The notes under the pieces: model-generated
Seen by the model: only the letters and a program-made list of their open reading frames with translations
Databases searched by the model: none
Told to the model about the DNA's origin: nothing
Program-made: the position numbers and the translations under genes
From: Methylobacterium sp. Leaf99
GTDB lineage: Bacteria > Pseudomonadota > Alphaproteobacteria > Rhizobiales > Beijerinckiaceae
Assembly: GCF_001422375.1 (NCBI RefSeq)
Contig: NZ_LMMU01000001.1
Coordinates: 1,176,089 to 1,240,088, forward strand
Direction of reading: 5' to 3'
Length of the DNA: 64,000 nt
In this document: piece by piece, positions 54,038-62,108 of the stretch
How the letters are laid out: every line of letters begins with the position of its first letter
How positions within the stretch are numbered: the stretch's first letter is position 1

Positions 54038-54733
54038 TCAGGCCGACAAGTCGGCCAGTTCGTCGAGGCCGCCGCCATCGGCATAGGCGGTGCGAAAACT
54101 GTCGCGGACCTTCCAGCGCCGCCAGAATCCGTCGAGGTGCTCGAAGCGCTCGTCGAGGGGCGTCTGGACGCTTGGAAACTTCGAGAAGGCGATGGCGGTA
54201 CACAGGGTGATGTCGGCGAAGGTCGGCTGGTCGCCACCGAGCAGCCAGTCGCGGCCGTCGGCGAGGTGACGGTCGACGAGGCCCGCATGGGCGATGGCCT
54301 CCTTACGGCAGTGTTCGCCCCATTGCGGATTGTGCGTCAGTTCGAGCTTCGGGCCCAGGCCCTCGTTGCGGACGTGGAACATCGTGGTGATCCGATAGAG
54401 GATCTGCACCCAGATCCGGTCGTCCCACATGGCGTCCTGGCCCTGCTCCAGGGGCGTCGTGCCGGTAATCCTGCGGCCGTCATGCGTCGCATCAAGGTAG
54501 CGCACGATGGCGGCCGATTCCGAGAGGATTTGGCCGTCGCCGAGATCCAGGGTCGGGGTCTCGCCCCACGGGTTCAGCTTGAGGTGGCGCCAGCCGCGCT
54601 GCTCGCCCTTCGGCGCCATATCGTAGATCACCTCCTCGAACCGGTCGGCGATGCCCTTCTCATGCAGGAAGAGGCGTAGCCGCTGTGGGTTCGGGAAGGC
54701 CGAAGGCGAGGTATAGAGGCGGGGCTTGGTCAT
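54038..54733 (-). CDS. Glutathione S-transferase family protein
   Basis: 231 aa. N-domain: LYTSPSAFPNPQRLRLFLHE, then NPWGETPTLDLGDGQILSES. C-domain: DRHLADGRDWLLGGDQPTFA and DITLCTAIAF. The S-P-S-x-x-P-N start resembles the GST group of alphaproteobacteria with Ser/Cys active sites. Together with the downstream GST it forms a tandem; they are too different to be a recent duplication. Confidence 0.87.
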   Translation of the reverse strand: MTKPRLYTSPSAFPNPQRLRLFLHEKGIADRFEEVIYDMAPKGEQRGWRHLKLNPWGETPTLDLGDGQILSESAAIVRYLDATHDGRRITGTTPLEQGQDAMWDDRIWVQILYRITTMFHVRNEGLGPKLELTHNPQWGEHCRKEAIAHAGLVDRHLADGRDWLLGGDQPTFADITLCTAIAFSKFPSVQTPLDERFEHLDGFWRRWKVRDSFRTAYADGGGLDELADLSA

Positions 54734-54778
54734 GGAGAGGTCTCTTGATCTGACAGTGGAGAGCGGGAGCGCGACCGC

Positions 54779-55270
54779 TCATCCGTCGAGGGTCAGGGCG
54801 ACGGGCGCGATCGCGACCACGTGGCAATCGTCCGCGCTCCCGTCCTCGTGGACCAGCATGGCGAAGATGCCGGGGGCGTCGAGGGTCATCATGTGGGCGT
54901 GCCAGGCCCCGGCCCGGTAGTTCAGGCCGATATGGCCGGGCACGCGAAAGGCCCGCAGGGCCGCCTCGTCGGGACGCCCGTCCCGGTCGGGCGCCACCAC
55001 CACCACGTAGGCGGCGACGGCGAGGGGCAGGAAGGCCTGGCTCGAATGCGGGTGCCGCTCCAGGCGGGCCACGGGTACGGGGCCGGACCAGGGCTCGCTC
55101 CGGATCAGGGCGAGGTTGACGGCCACAGCCGGACGCCCGTTCTCGATGAAGGTGGCCCGGTCCTGGCGCGGGGCGACGTCCGGCGCTTCCAGCAGGGTGC
55201 CGAACGGCGCGAACGCCGCCGCGTCGATGGGGCGGATCGGAAGCGTCCGCGCGGGATCGGTGGCCGACAT
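54779..55270 (-). CDS. Ureidoglycolate lyase (AllA family)
   Basis: 163-aa cupin-like enzyme of the AllA family, which splits ureidoglycolate to glyoxylate and urea in purine breakdown. IDAAAFAPFGTLLEAPDVAP, RLERHPHSSQAFLPL (metal/substrate His-x-x-S-x-x-F) and YRAGAWHAHMMTLDAPGIFA are family motifs. ATG at 55270. A PuuE-like deacetylase at 32.9 kb could act in the same pathway. It sits directly downstream of an SDR gene. Confidence 0.85.
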   Translation of the reverse strand: MSATDPARTLPIRPIDAAAFAPFGTLLEAPDVAPRQDRATFIENGRPAVAVNLALIRSEPWSGPVPVARLERHPHSSQAFLPLAVAAYVVVVAPDRDGRPDEAALRAFRVPGHIGLNYRAGAWHAHMMTLDAPGIFAMLVHEDGSADDCHVVAIAPVALTLDG

Positions 55271-55296
55271 GGGTCGTGTTCCCGGCCCGCCGGCGC

Positions 55297-56067
55297 TCAG
55301 GCGCCGCCCCACTGCATGGTCAGGCCGCCGTCGACCACGAGGGTATGGCCGGTCACGTAGTTGGAATCGTCGCTGGAGAGGTAGAGAATCGCCTTGGCGA
55401 TCTCGTCGGGCTGGCCGGCGCGGTGCCACGGGATCCGCTCCAGGGAGGCTTCGAGCTTTTCCGGGTTCTCGAACCGGTCGCTCGTCATCGGCGTCTCGAT
55501 CAGGCCCGGCGCGACGTTGTTGACGTTGATCCCGTCCTCGGCGAGCTCCCGCGACAGGCTGCGGCACAGGGAGCCGATGCCGGCCTTCGACATGCCGTAG
55601 GGCGCGCTCTCCGGCGTCGGCAGGTGCTGGGCCACGGAGGAGACGGTCACGATCTTGCCGCGTCCGCCGTTGGCCCGGCGCACGGCGATGAAGGCCTTGG
55701 CGCAGAACACCGGCCCCATGAGGTTGACCCGCAGGATCTGCTCGAGCTTCGCCGGCTCCATGTCGGCCACGGGCATGCCGCTCATGGCCTGACCGGCATT
55801 GTTGACGAGGATGTCGAGGATTCCGAGTTCGCTCGCCACCCGGTCGAAGGTCGCGGCGACGGAGGCCGGATCGCCGACATCGTCCTGGATGACGAGGCAG
55901 CGCCGGCCCAGGGCCTCCACGCGCCGTGCCGTCTCGCGGGCGCCCTCGGCGTCGGTGTTGTAAGTGATGGCGACATCCGCGCCCTCGCGGGCGAACAGTT
56001 CGGCCGTGGCTTGGCCAATACCGGAATCGGCGCCGGTGATGAGCGCACGCTTGCCTTGTAGCTTCAT
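55297..56067 (-). CDS. SDR family oxidoreductase (glucose 1-dehydrogenase-like)
   Basis: 256-aa classical short-chain dehydrogenase. NAD(P) motif TGADSGIG (11-18), NNAG (89-92), catalytic S143/S144, Y157 and K161 (SAPYGMSKAG), and the C-terminal VTGHTLVVDGGLTMQ. ATG at 56067 (MKLQGKRALITG) chosen. Operon partner of the AllA-type gene by 26-base spacing. The true substrate is unknown; similar proteins are often labelled glucose 1-dehydrogenase. Confidence 0.88.
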   Translation of the reverse strand: MKLQGKRALITGADSGIGQATAELFAREGADVAITYNTDAEGARETARRVEALGRRCLVIQDDVGDPASVAATFDRVASELGILDILVNNAGQAMSGMPVADMEPAKLEQILRVNLMGPVFCAKAFIAVRRANGGRGKIVTVSSVAQHLPTPESAPYGMSKAGIGSLCRSLSRELAEDGINVNNVAPGLIETPMTSDRFENPEKLEASLERIPWHRAGQPDEIAKAILYLSSDDSNYVTGHTLVVDGGLTMQWGGA

Positions 56068-56181
56068 AGGATCCCGTGTCCTGCCGTTGCGGAGGTCCCG
56101 CCGGGGCGAGGCCCGTCGAGCCCGATGAGGCGTCAATCGGCGATGGACCGGTCGGTTCCCCGGGCCGTGGGCCCCTGACCT

Positions 56182-56206
56182 CGGCTATATTTGGCTGTAT
56201 ATACCC
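56182..56206 (+). promoter_or_regulatory. ModE-box-like site before modA
   Basis: GCTATAT (56184-56190) and TATATA (56198-56203) form an inverted TATAT-type repeat, flanked by cggc and cccc. The ModE consensus has two TATAT-like halves spaced by 6-7 bases. It lies about 50 bases upstream of the modA start. Repression by molybdate-loaded ModE is inferred. Confidence 0.6.
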
Positions 56207-56251
56207 CATCGCCGCGGCCCCGCCGGTGCTTTGTCGAAGGATCGATTCCGC

Positions 56252-57034
56252 ATGCTCACATCCCTCCGTGCCGTCCTGCTTGCCGGCCTCATCGCCGTGG
56301 CCCCCGCCGCCCGGGCCGCGGAGACCGCGACGGTGTTCGCGGCCGCGAGCCTGAAGAACGCCCTCGACGACGCCGGCAAGGCGTTCACCGCCGAGAGCGG
56401 CGTCGCGCTGAAGGCGAGCTACGCCGCCTCGTCGGCCCTGGCGCGGCAGATCGAGTCGGGGGCGCCGGCGGACCTCTTCGCCTCGGCCGACCTCGAATGG
56501 ATGGACTATATCGCGAAGAAGAACCTCGTGCGCCCCGAGACCCGGGTGAACCTGCTGGGCAACCGCATCGTGGTCATCGCGCCGAAGGACGCCAAGACGG
56601 CGGACGTGCCGTTCACGCAGGAAGGGTTCTCCGCCGCCCTCGGCCCCGATGGCCGCCTCGCCACGGGCGAGGTCACCTCCGTGCCCATCGGCAAGTACGC
56701 CAAAGCGGCCTTCGAGAAGCTCGGCCTGTGGGGCGGCCTGCAGCCGCGCCTCGCCCAGGCCAACAACGTGCGCGCGGCCCTCCTCCTCGTCTCGCGCGGC
56801 GAGGCGCCGCTCGGCGTCGTCTACGAGAGCGATGCGAAATCCGACCCGGGCGTGAAGGTGGTGGGCGTGTTTCCGGCGGACTCGCACCCGCCGGTGGTGT
56901 ATCCGTTCGCCGTCACCGCCGAGGCCAAGGGGGATGGTGCCGCCCGCTTCCTCGCCTTCCTGAAGAGTGCGGCGGCCCGGCCCTTCTTCGAGGCGCAAGG
57001 CTTCCAGGTCCTCGGCGCCGGTCCCTCACAGTAA
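56252..57034 (+). CDS. modA: Molybdate ABC transporter substrate-binding protein ModA
   Basis: 260 aa, periplasmic. Signal peptide MLTSLRAVLLAGLIAVAPAA then RAAE; mature part begins TVFAAASLKNALDDAGKAF, the ModA hallmark. SYAASSALARQIESGAPADL (oxyanion-binding Ser residues), SADLEWMDYI, GKYAKAAFEKLGLW and VVYESDA are further ModA signatures. ATG at 56252 preferred over an in-frame TTG at 56231. The molbindin follows after 13 bases. modBC is 52 kb away in this window. Confidence 0.93.
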   Translation: MLTSLRAVLLAGLIAVAPAARAAETATVFAAASLKNALDDAGKAFTAESGVALKASYAASSALARQIESGAPADLFASADLEWMDYIAKKNLVRPETRVNLLGNRIVVIAPKDAKTADVPFTQEGFSAALGPDGRLATGEVTSVPIGKYAKAAFEKLGLWGGLQPRLAQANNVRAALLLVSRGEAPLGVVYESDAKSDPGVKVVGVFPADSHPPVVYPFAVTAEAKGDGAARFLAFLKSAAARPFFEAQGFQVLGAGPSQ

Positions 57035-57047
57035 CGAAAGAGCACCG

Positions 57048-57257
57048 ATGAAGATCAGCGCGCGCAACACCCTCAAGGGCAAGGTCGTCTCCGTCGAGAA
57101 GGGCGCCACCACGGCCCACGTCAAGATCGAGGTCGCCGACGGCACGGTCATCACGTCCTCGATCACCAACGAGGCCGTGGATTCCCTCGGCCTGACGGTG
57201 GGCGGCCAGGCCTACGCCGTGGTCAAGGCCTCGGACGTCATGATCGCCGTCGACTGA
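57048..57257 (+). CDS. mop: Molbindin (Mop/TOBE domain protein)
   Basis: 69-aa single TOBE domain protein that binds molybdate or tungstate, usually as a hexamer, serving as intracellular store or sensor. The motif KISARNTLKGKVVSVEKGAT, then VITSSITNEAVDSLGL and AYAVVKASDVMIAVD, is complete. RBS gaaagag precedes the ATG at 57048. In one operon with modA. It might supply the sensing function missing from the short ModE-like protein at 37 kb; that is inference. Confidence 0.93.
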   Translation: MKISARNTLKGKVVSVEKGATTAHVKIEVADGTVITSSITNEAVDSLGLTVGGQAYAVVKASDVMIAVD

Positions 57258-57278
57258 GCGGGTTCCGGATCGCTTCCG

Positions 57279-57764
57279 TCATTCGAAATCGCCCGGCTGC
57301 GGCGGGGCGACGGGGGTGAACAGGCTGCGATCCGGCTTGAGGTCGAGGAGCGGCGTCCCGTCGAGGCAGTCGAGGCCGCGCACGGTGACGACCGGTCCCT
57401 CGATGGACACGAGATGCGCGATGGACGTCCCGATGGGGTTGGGACGCACGGGCGAGCGCAGCGAGAAGGTGCCGCGCGCGACCCCGTCGCTCGCCGGGCA
57501 CTGGTGGACGAGGTCGCGCCGCGAGGCGTCGAGCCAGTACAGCACCTCGATCCGCGCGTAGGCGGCGAGCCCGTCGAGGGCGGCGACCCAGGGCTCGAAC
57601 ACCGTGATCCGGCACAGGGGTCCGTCGGCCCGGCCCTGGCGCGGACAGGCGAGGCGGTCGCTCCAGGGCGTCGCGATGCGGCCGACATAGACGAGGCCGG
57701 CATCGGTGGCGGCGGGCGGGGCCACGGCGATTTCGTTCAGGCGGATCTCGTTCAGGCGCACCAT
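57279..57764 (-). CDS. TsaA/TrmO-like SAM-dependent methyltransferase
   Basis: 161-aa beta-barrel of the TsaA (YaeB/TrmO) type, which N6-methylates t6A37 of some tRNAs. GLVYVGRIATPWSDR, ARIEVLYWLDASRRDL, RSPVRPNPIGTSIAHL and DGTPLLDLKP are the family motifs. The N-terminus has a small LNEIRLNEI duplication. It ends the importer operon, downstream of an ABC ATPase. TsaA-type genes recur beside metal or siderophore import genes, so a tRNA role is not assured. Confidence 0.82.
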   Translation of the reverse strand: MVRLNEIRLNEIAVAPPAATDAGLVYVGRIATPWSDRLACPRQGRADGPLCRITVFEPWVAALDGLAAYARIEVLYWLDASRRDLVHQCPASDGVARGTFSLRSPVRPNPIGTSIAHLVSIEGPVVTVRGLDCLDGTPLLDLKPDRSLFTPVAPPQPGDFE

Positions 57765-57784
57765 CGGGAAGGGCCTCTTGCGGA

Positions 57785-58555
57785 TCAGGACAGGATCGGT
57801 GCGCAGACGGAGCGTCCGTATCCGGGGAGCGGCACCACCGCGACGGCGACGCCGTAGAGGCGCTGCAGGCTCGCGGGTGTGATCGTCTCGGCCGGGGTGC
57901 CGAGGGCCGCGAGGCGGCCCTCGTGCAGCAGGGCGACGCGGTCGGCGCACAGGAAGGCGTGGTCGGGGTCGTGGGTCGAGAGGATCACGGCGATTCCACC
58001 GCGCGCCAGCCGCCGGACCTGATCGAGGACCCGGGTCTGGTTGCCGAAATCCAGGCTGGCGGTGGGCTCGTCCATGACGAGGAGGCGCGGCTCGCCGGCG
58101 AGCGCCCGGGCGATGAGCACCATCTGGCGCTCGCCGCCGCTGATCTCCGTGTAGATGCGCTCGGCCAGATGCGTGATGCCGAGGGTCGCGAGCGCCCGTT
58201 CGGCGTGGGCGCGGTCGACCCGGCCGGGGCTGGCGAAGGCGCCGAGGCGGCTGGCGCGCCCCATGAGGACGACGTCGCGGACCGGGAACGGAAACAAGGC
58301 GGCCTGCGCCTGCGGCACGTAGGCGAGGCTGCGGGCGAGGCGTGCGCGCGACCAGCCCGCCACGTCGACGCCGTCGAGGAGAATTCGCCCCGATTGCTTC
58401 GGCAGCAGCCCCAGCAGGGTCTTGAACAGGGTGGTCTTGCCGCCGCCGTTGGGGCCGAGCAGGCACAGGACCTCCCCGGCCGCGAGGCCGAAGCTCACGT
58501 CGGACCCGATCCTTCGGGTTCCATAGCCGAACGCGAGGTTGTCGACCTCCAGCAT
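57785..58555 (-). CDS. ABC transporter ATP-binding protein (FecE/BtuD type)
   Basis: 256-aa ATPase of a metal-chelate importer. Walker A GPNGGGKTT, Q-loop YVPQAQAALFPFPVRDV, signature ISGGERQMVLIARAL, Walker B LLVMDEPTASLD, H-loop STHDPDHAF. ATG at 58555 overlaps the last base of the permease stop. The family moves iron-siderophores, haem, cobalamin or, in the MolBCA type, molybdate. Confidence 0.88.
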   Translation of the reverse strand: MLEVDNLAFGYGTRRIGSDVSFGLAAGEVLCLLGPNGGGKTTLFKTLLGLLPKQSGRILLDGVDVAGWSRARLARSLAYVPQAQAALFPFPVRDVVLMGRASRLGAFASPGRVDRAHAERALATLGITHLAERIYTEISGGERQMVLIARALAGEPRLLVMDEPTASLDFGNQTRVLDQVRRLARGGIAVILSTHDPDHAFLCADRVALLHEGRLAALGTPAETITPASLQRLYGVAVAVVPLPGYGRSVCAPILS

Positions 58556-59613
58556 CAGGCCCAGCCGCGCCGGCCGCTGGCGAGCAGCCACAGGAAGAAC
58601 GGCGCGCCGATGAGGGCCGTGAGGATGCCGAGCGGCACCTCCACGGGGGCCAGGGTGCGGGCGACGATGTCGACGGCGAGCAGGTAGCCGGCCCCGAGCA
58701 GGAGGGAGGCCGGCAACAGGCGCCGGAAATCCGGGCCCACGAGGAGGCGCGCCACATGGGGCACGAGCAGGCCGATCCAGCCGATGACGCCCGTCACCGA
58801 CACCGCCGCCGCCGTCACCAGGGTGGCGGCCATGACGAGGAGGGGGCGCAGGGCCCGGGTCTCGACGCCGAGCGCCCGGGCCTCTTCCTCGCCCAGGCTC
58901 ATGAGGTTCACCCGCCAGCGCAGGAGCACGAGGGGCACGAGGCCGAGAACCATGGTCGGCAGGATGGCGCCGACATCGCCGAGGGTCACCGACGCGAGGC
59001 TGCCGAGCAGCCAGTAGGTGATGGCCGGCAGCTGGTTGTAGGGGTCGGCCAGGACCTTGATGAGGGAGATCGCCGCCCCCAGCACCGCCCCGATGGCGAC
59101 GCCGGCCAGCACCAGGGTCAGCACCGGATCGTGCCGCCGCACCGTGGCGCCGACGGCGTAGACGCAGGCCACGGCGGCGAGGCCGCCCGCGAAGGCGAGG
59201 CCCTGGATCGCCGCCACGGGCAGGGACAGGAAGATGCCGAGCACCGCCCCGAGGCTGGCACCGGCCGAGACCCCGAGGATGTCGGGCGAGACCAGGGGAT
59301 TGCGAAACAGCCCCTGGTAGGTCGCCCCGGCCGCCGCGAGGGCCGACCCGACCACGAGGGCGGCGATGACCCGCGGCAGGCGCACCCGCAGGACAACCGT
59401 CTGGACCGTGGCGTCGGCGCCCGACGGCCATCCGAACAGCGTGGCGGCGAGGACGTCGAAGACATCGCCCACCGGCACCGCGTAGCGGCCGATGCCGAGG
59501 GCCGCGACGGCGAGGGCGCACAGGGCCAGGACGGGCAGGACCCATCCGGCAACGGCGAGGACTCGCCGCCCCGCCGGCCGGGTCGGGACCTCCGCCACAA
59601 CATCCGAAGTCAC
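58555..59613 (-). CDS. ABC transporter permease (FecCD family)
   Basis: 352-aa permease with about ten membrane segments. LRVRLPRVIAALVVGSALAA and GATYQGLFRNPLVSPDILGV are hallmark FecCD motifs; VTGVIGWIGLLVPHVARLLV is the conserved second half. Starts GTG at 59613, overlapping the binding-protein stop by 4 bp. Only one permease gene, so it works as a homodimer as in BtuC. Confidence 0.9.
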   Translation of the reverse strand: MTSDVVAEVPTRPAGRRVLAVAGWVLPVLALCALAVAALGIGRYAVPVGDVFDVLAATLFGWPSGADATVQTVVLRVRLPRVIAALVVGSALAAAGATYQGLFRNPLVSPDILGVSAGASLGAVLGIFLSLPVAAIQGLAFAGGLAAVACVYAVGATVRRHDPVLTLVLAGVAIGAVLGAAISLIKVLADPYNQLPAITYWLLGSLASVTLGDVGAILPTMVLGLVPLVLLRWRVNLMSLGEEEARALGVETRALRPLLVMAATLVTAAAVSVTGVIGWIGLLVPHVARLLVGPDFRRLLPASLLLGAGYLLAVDIVARTLAPVEVPLGILTALIGAPFFLWLLASGRRGWA

Positions 59614-60848
59614 GGCGTCGGTCCGTGCGGGGTCGGGCCCTGCGGGCTCACGGCCCCGTCGAGGAGGGCGGCGGCCTGCGCCGGATCGAGCTCGACATGG
59701 TAGAAGCGCCGGTAGAAGTCGCGGGTGACCTCGGCCAGCGGCTGCGGGAACAGGTCGGGATAGAGCGCGCCCGCCAGCCAGCGCACGCCGATGAGGCGGT
59801 TGGCGCCGGGCGGCGCGTCGAACCAGCCGAACGGCAGGGTCGGCGCCTGGATCACGCGGCCGTCGCGCACGGCCTTCACGCCGGCCCAGAGCGGATCGGT
59901 GGCGACGGCCCTGCGGAAGGCCGGGTCCTGGGTCACGATCACGTCGGGGTTCCAGGCCAGGACCTGCTCCGGCGAGACGGTGGCGAGGCCGCCCTGCCCC
60001 GCCGCCACGGCGACGTTGCGGGCGCCGACGACGTCGAGCAGTTCGGCGTTGAGGGACCCGGCGAGCGCCGTCTCGAGCCCCCTCGGACCGCGCGCATAGT
60101 AGACCCGGGGCCGCCGGGCCTCGGGCAACGCCGCGAGCGTCTCCGTCACGTCCCTCAGGGTGGCATCCGCATAGGCGGCCAAGGCCTCGGCCGCGGATCG
60201 TTCACCGATGAGGTCGCCGAGCTGTCGGTAGGCCTCTCCGGTCTTGGCGAAGGTGCCGTCGAGGATGACGTAGGGAATGCCGGTCTGCGCCTGGACCCGG
60301 TCGGCCAGCGAGGCGTAGGTCGGTCCGGTGCTGCCGACATCGACGATGAGATCGGGCTTGAGGGCGAGCACCGCCTCGACATTGGCGGTGCCGCCGCGCC
60401 CGGTGAGGCGCCCGGTGGCCGGCAGGTCCCACGTCTCGGGCGCGAGGTACGGGCGCTCCTCCGGGGACGGCGCGCGGACCCAGCCGACCATCCGGCCGGG
60501 CGCGAGGCTGTAGAGCAGCACCGAGGCCGGCGGTCCGGCGGCGAGGACGCGCGCCACCCGGTCGGGGATTTCCACCGTCCGTCCGGCCGCATCCGTGAAC
60601 GGCCGGGCCGAGGCCGCGACGGGTGCGAGGCATCCGAGGATGACGGCGATGCCCGCGAGGGCACTCCGACGGGCAGTCCGAGGCCGGGCGGCGACCGGGG
60701 GTGCGGGTTCCGCGCCCGGAACGCCGTGCGTCGTCGAGGCGCGCGCCCAGGGGCTCGCCGAACCGGTCGAGGGTCGCGGCGCGACCCGGATCGTACCACC
60801 GAGGCCGGGATCCATGCGGAGGGCTCGTTCGTCGGGCGTTTGCGTCAT
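59610..60848 (-). CDS. ABC transporter substrate-binding protein (FecB/BtuF type)
   Basis: 412 aa, periplasmic class III binding protein. The mature part begins FTDAAGRTVEIPDRVARVLA and has ALKPDLIVDVGSTGPTYASL, VSPEQVLAWNPDVIVTQDPA and LPFGWFDAPPGANRLIGVRW. The signal peptide (ALAGIAVILGCLAPVAASA) is preceded by an unusual ~60-residue Pro/Ala/Arg-rich extension; the start may be at 60815. Ligand unknown. Adjacent modA/mop invites a MolA-like (molybdate) reading, but iron-chelate or another metal is equally possible. Confidence 0.85.
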   Translation of the reverse strand: MTQTPDERALRMDPGLGGTIRVAPRPSTGSASPWARASTTHGVPGAEPAPPVAARPRTARRSALAGIAVILGCLAPVAASARPFTDAAGRTVEIPDRVARVLAAGPPASVLLYSLAPGRMVGWVRAPSPEERPYLAPETWDLPATGRLTGRGGTANVEAVLALKPDLIVDVGSTGPTYASLADRVQAQTGIPYVILDGTFAKTGEAYRQLGDLIGERSAAEALAAYADATLRDVTETLAALPEARRPRVYYARGPRGLETALAGSLNAELLDVVGARNVAVAAGQGGLATVSPEQVLAWNPDVIVTQDPAFRRAVATDPLWAGVKAVRDGRVIQAPTLPFGWFDAPPGANRLIGVRWLAGALYPDLFPQPLAEVTRDFYRRFYHVELDPAQAAALLDGAVSPQGPTPHGPTP

Positions 60849-61118
60849 TCGGGACTGCGTTCTCCGAAGTTACGGCTTGGCGAAGCCCCGGTCCGGCGAG
60901 GCCGCGACAACGACCGGCGGCCGCGTCGCCCGGGATCGCGGCTCACGCCGACGGACCGATACCACACCCGATGACGCCGCACCGCATGGGACGGGCAGCC
61001 CCCCGTTTCCAGGCGCGAATCGCCCGGCCAAGTGCGGGTCCGCTTCGACGGCGGCGAATCGGCGGCAGGGACTCGCCGATATGGCCCTTCGTCGCCTTCC
61101 ACCTTGTTCGGTCCGCCA
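60849..61118. other. Divergent intergenic region, importer / efflux operon
   Basis: About 270 bases upstream of the binding-protein gene, then the TetR operators. I looked for a cobalamin-type riboswitch on the minus strand and found none of its conserved boxes. No gene recognised. Confidence 0.4.
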
Positions 61119-61158
61119 TGAGAATGAATGTTCATTGACGTGAGAATGAATGTTCATT
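61119..61158 (+). promoter_or_regulatory. Double TetR-type operator of the efflux operon
   Basis: The 18-base sequence TGAGAATGAATGTTCATT occurs twice (61119-61136 and 61141-61158), 22 bp centre to centre. The core AATGAAT/GTTCATT is a near-palindrome (six of seven pairs). It lies just upstream of the small gene and tetR, so autoregulation by the TetR protein is the natural reading. Confidence 0.75.
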
Positions 61159-61185
61159 ACACGGAAGCATAGTCAGGAGTGCGTG

Positions 61186-61473
61186 ATGGCCCTTCCCCAC
61201 CGAGGCCGCTGGCCGGAATTCAACGTGACGGGTCCCGGACCATCGCGATCCGGGTCCGTGCAATCCAGGTCGGCCCACCACGTCATGGCGGCCATCCGCG
61301 CGGTCTGCACGCCGGGAAACCTCGTGCTCGTCGGCACCCTCGCCTTCGGATGGCTCGCCCTCATCGGCTGGACCGGGGCCGGCCCGGACAGCTGGCAGGC
61401 CCGGGTCTGTGCCGACCTCGACCTGCAGCCGCGGGCCTGCGCGGTGGTTCAGTCCCCGGGAGCCGCCTCGTGA
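61186..61473 (+). CDS. Small membrane protein of the efflux operon
   Basis: 95 aa. Basic/Ser-rich N-terminal half, one membrane segment (NLVLVGTLAFGWLALIGWTG) and a short C-terminal tail with two Cys (VCADLDLQPRACAVVQ). caggag precedes the ATG at 61186; an in-frame ATG at 61285 would give a shorter form. The stop overlaps the GTG start of tetR by 4 bp, so it is co-translated. No family recognised. Confidence 0.6.
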   Translation: MALPHRGRWPEFNVTGPGPSRSGSVQSRSAHHVMAAIRAVCTPGNLVLVGTLAFGWLALIGWTGAGPDSWQARVCADLDLQPRACAVVQSPGAAS

Positions 61474-62108
61474 GCGCGGCCGCCGGCGCCGTCATCGACG
61501 CCCGGGGCAGTCAGGCCGCCCGGCGCGAGCACATCCTCGACGCGGCGCAGGCCTGCTTCGTGCGCAACGGCTTCCACCGCACCACCATGCAGGACCTCGC
61601 CCGCGAGGCGGCCATGAGCCCGGGCAACGTCTACCGCTACTTCGAATCGAAGGAGGCCCTGGTTCTGGGGCTCGCCGAACGCGAGCGGGGACAGGCTGCC
61701 CTTCGCGTCGCCGATCTGGAGCGCGACGGCGACCGCCGCACGGCGTTCCTCGGCATCCTCACCCAGTATTTCGGAACGTTGAGCCGCGAGACCGCGGTGC
61801 TCCAGCTCGACATCTGGTCGGAGGCGACCCGCAACCCGGCCATCGCCGCCATGACGGAGCGGGCCGACGCCGAGACCAGGGCGTGGTTCCTGGCGACGAT
61901 CGCGGCCCTCGCCACCGATCCCGACTGCGATCCGACCGCGGTCTACGCCATCATCGAACCCCTCATGACGGGACTCGTCGTCGGTCGAGCCCTGGTGCCC
62001 GGCTACGATACGGTCGCGGCGGCGGCCCAGCTCAACAGCACGATCGAAGCGGGGCTCGCGGGACAGTTTCCCCGTCCCTCCCAGACGATCCTGGAGTCGA
62101 CCCCATGA
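61470..62108 (+). CDS. TetR/AcrR family repressor of RND efflux
   Basis: 212 aa. Classic TetR helix-turn-helix: AARREHILDAAQACFVRNGF, HRTTMQDLAREAAMSPGNVY and YRYFESKEALVLGLAERE. C-terminal ligand domain is helical (LSRETAVLQLDIWSEATRNP). GTG at 61470 overlaps the previous gene; its stop overlaps the membrane-fusion gene by 4 bp (ATGA). Likely represses its own operon through the double operator at 61.12 kb. Confidence 0.92.
   Translation: MSAAAGAVIDARGSQAARREHILDAAQACFVRNGFHRTTMQDLAREAAMSPGNVYRYFESKEALVLGLAERERGQAALRVADLERDGDRRTAFLGILTQYFGTLSRETAVLQLDIWSEATRNPAIAAMTERADAETRAWFLATIAALATDPDCDPTAVYAIIEPLMTGLVVGRALVPGYDTVAAAAQLNSTIEAGLAGQFPRPSQTILESTP

Noticed and set aside
60849..61118. Cobalamin or other riboswitch before the FecB/BtuF-type gene
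   Set aside because: The minus-strand sequence lacks the conserved B12-box and core segments, and no other riboswitch pattern was recognised.
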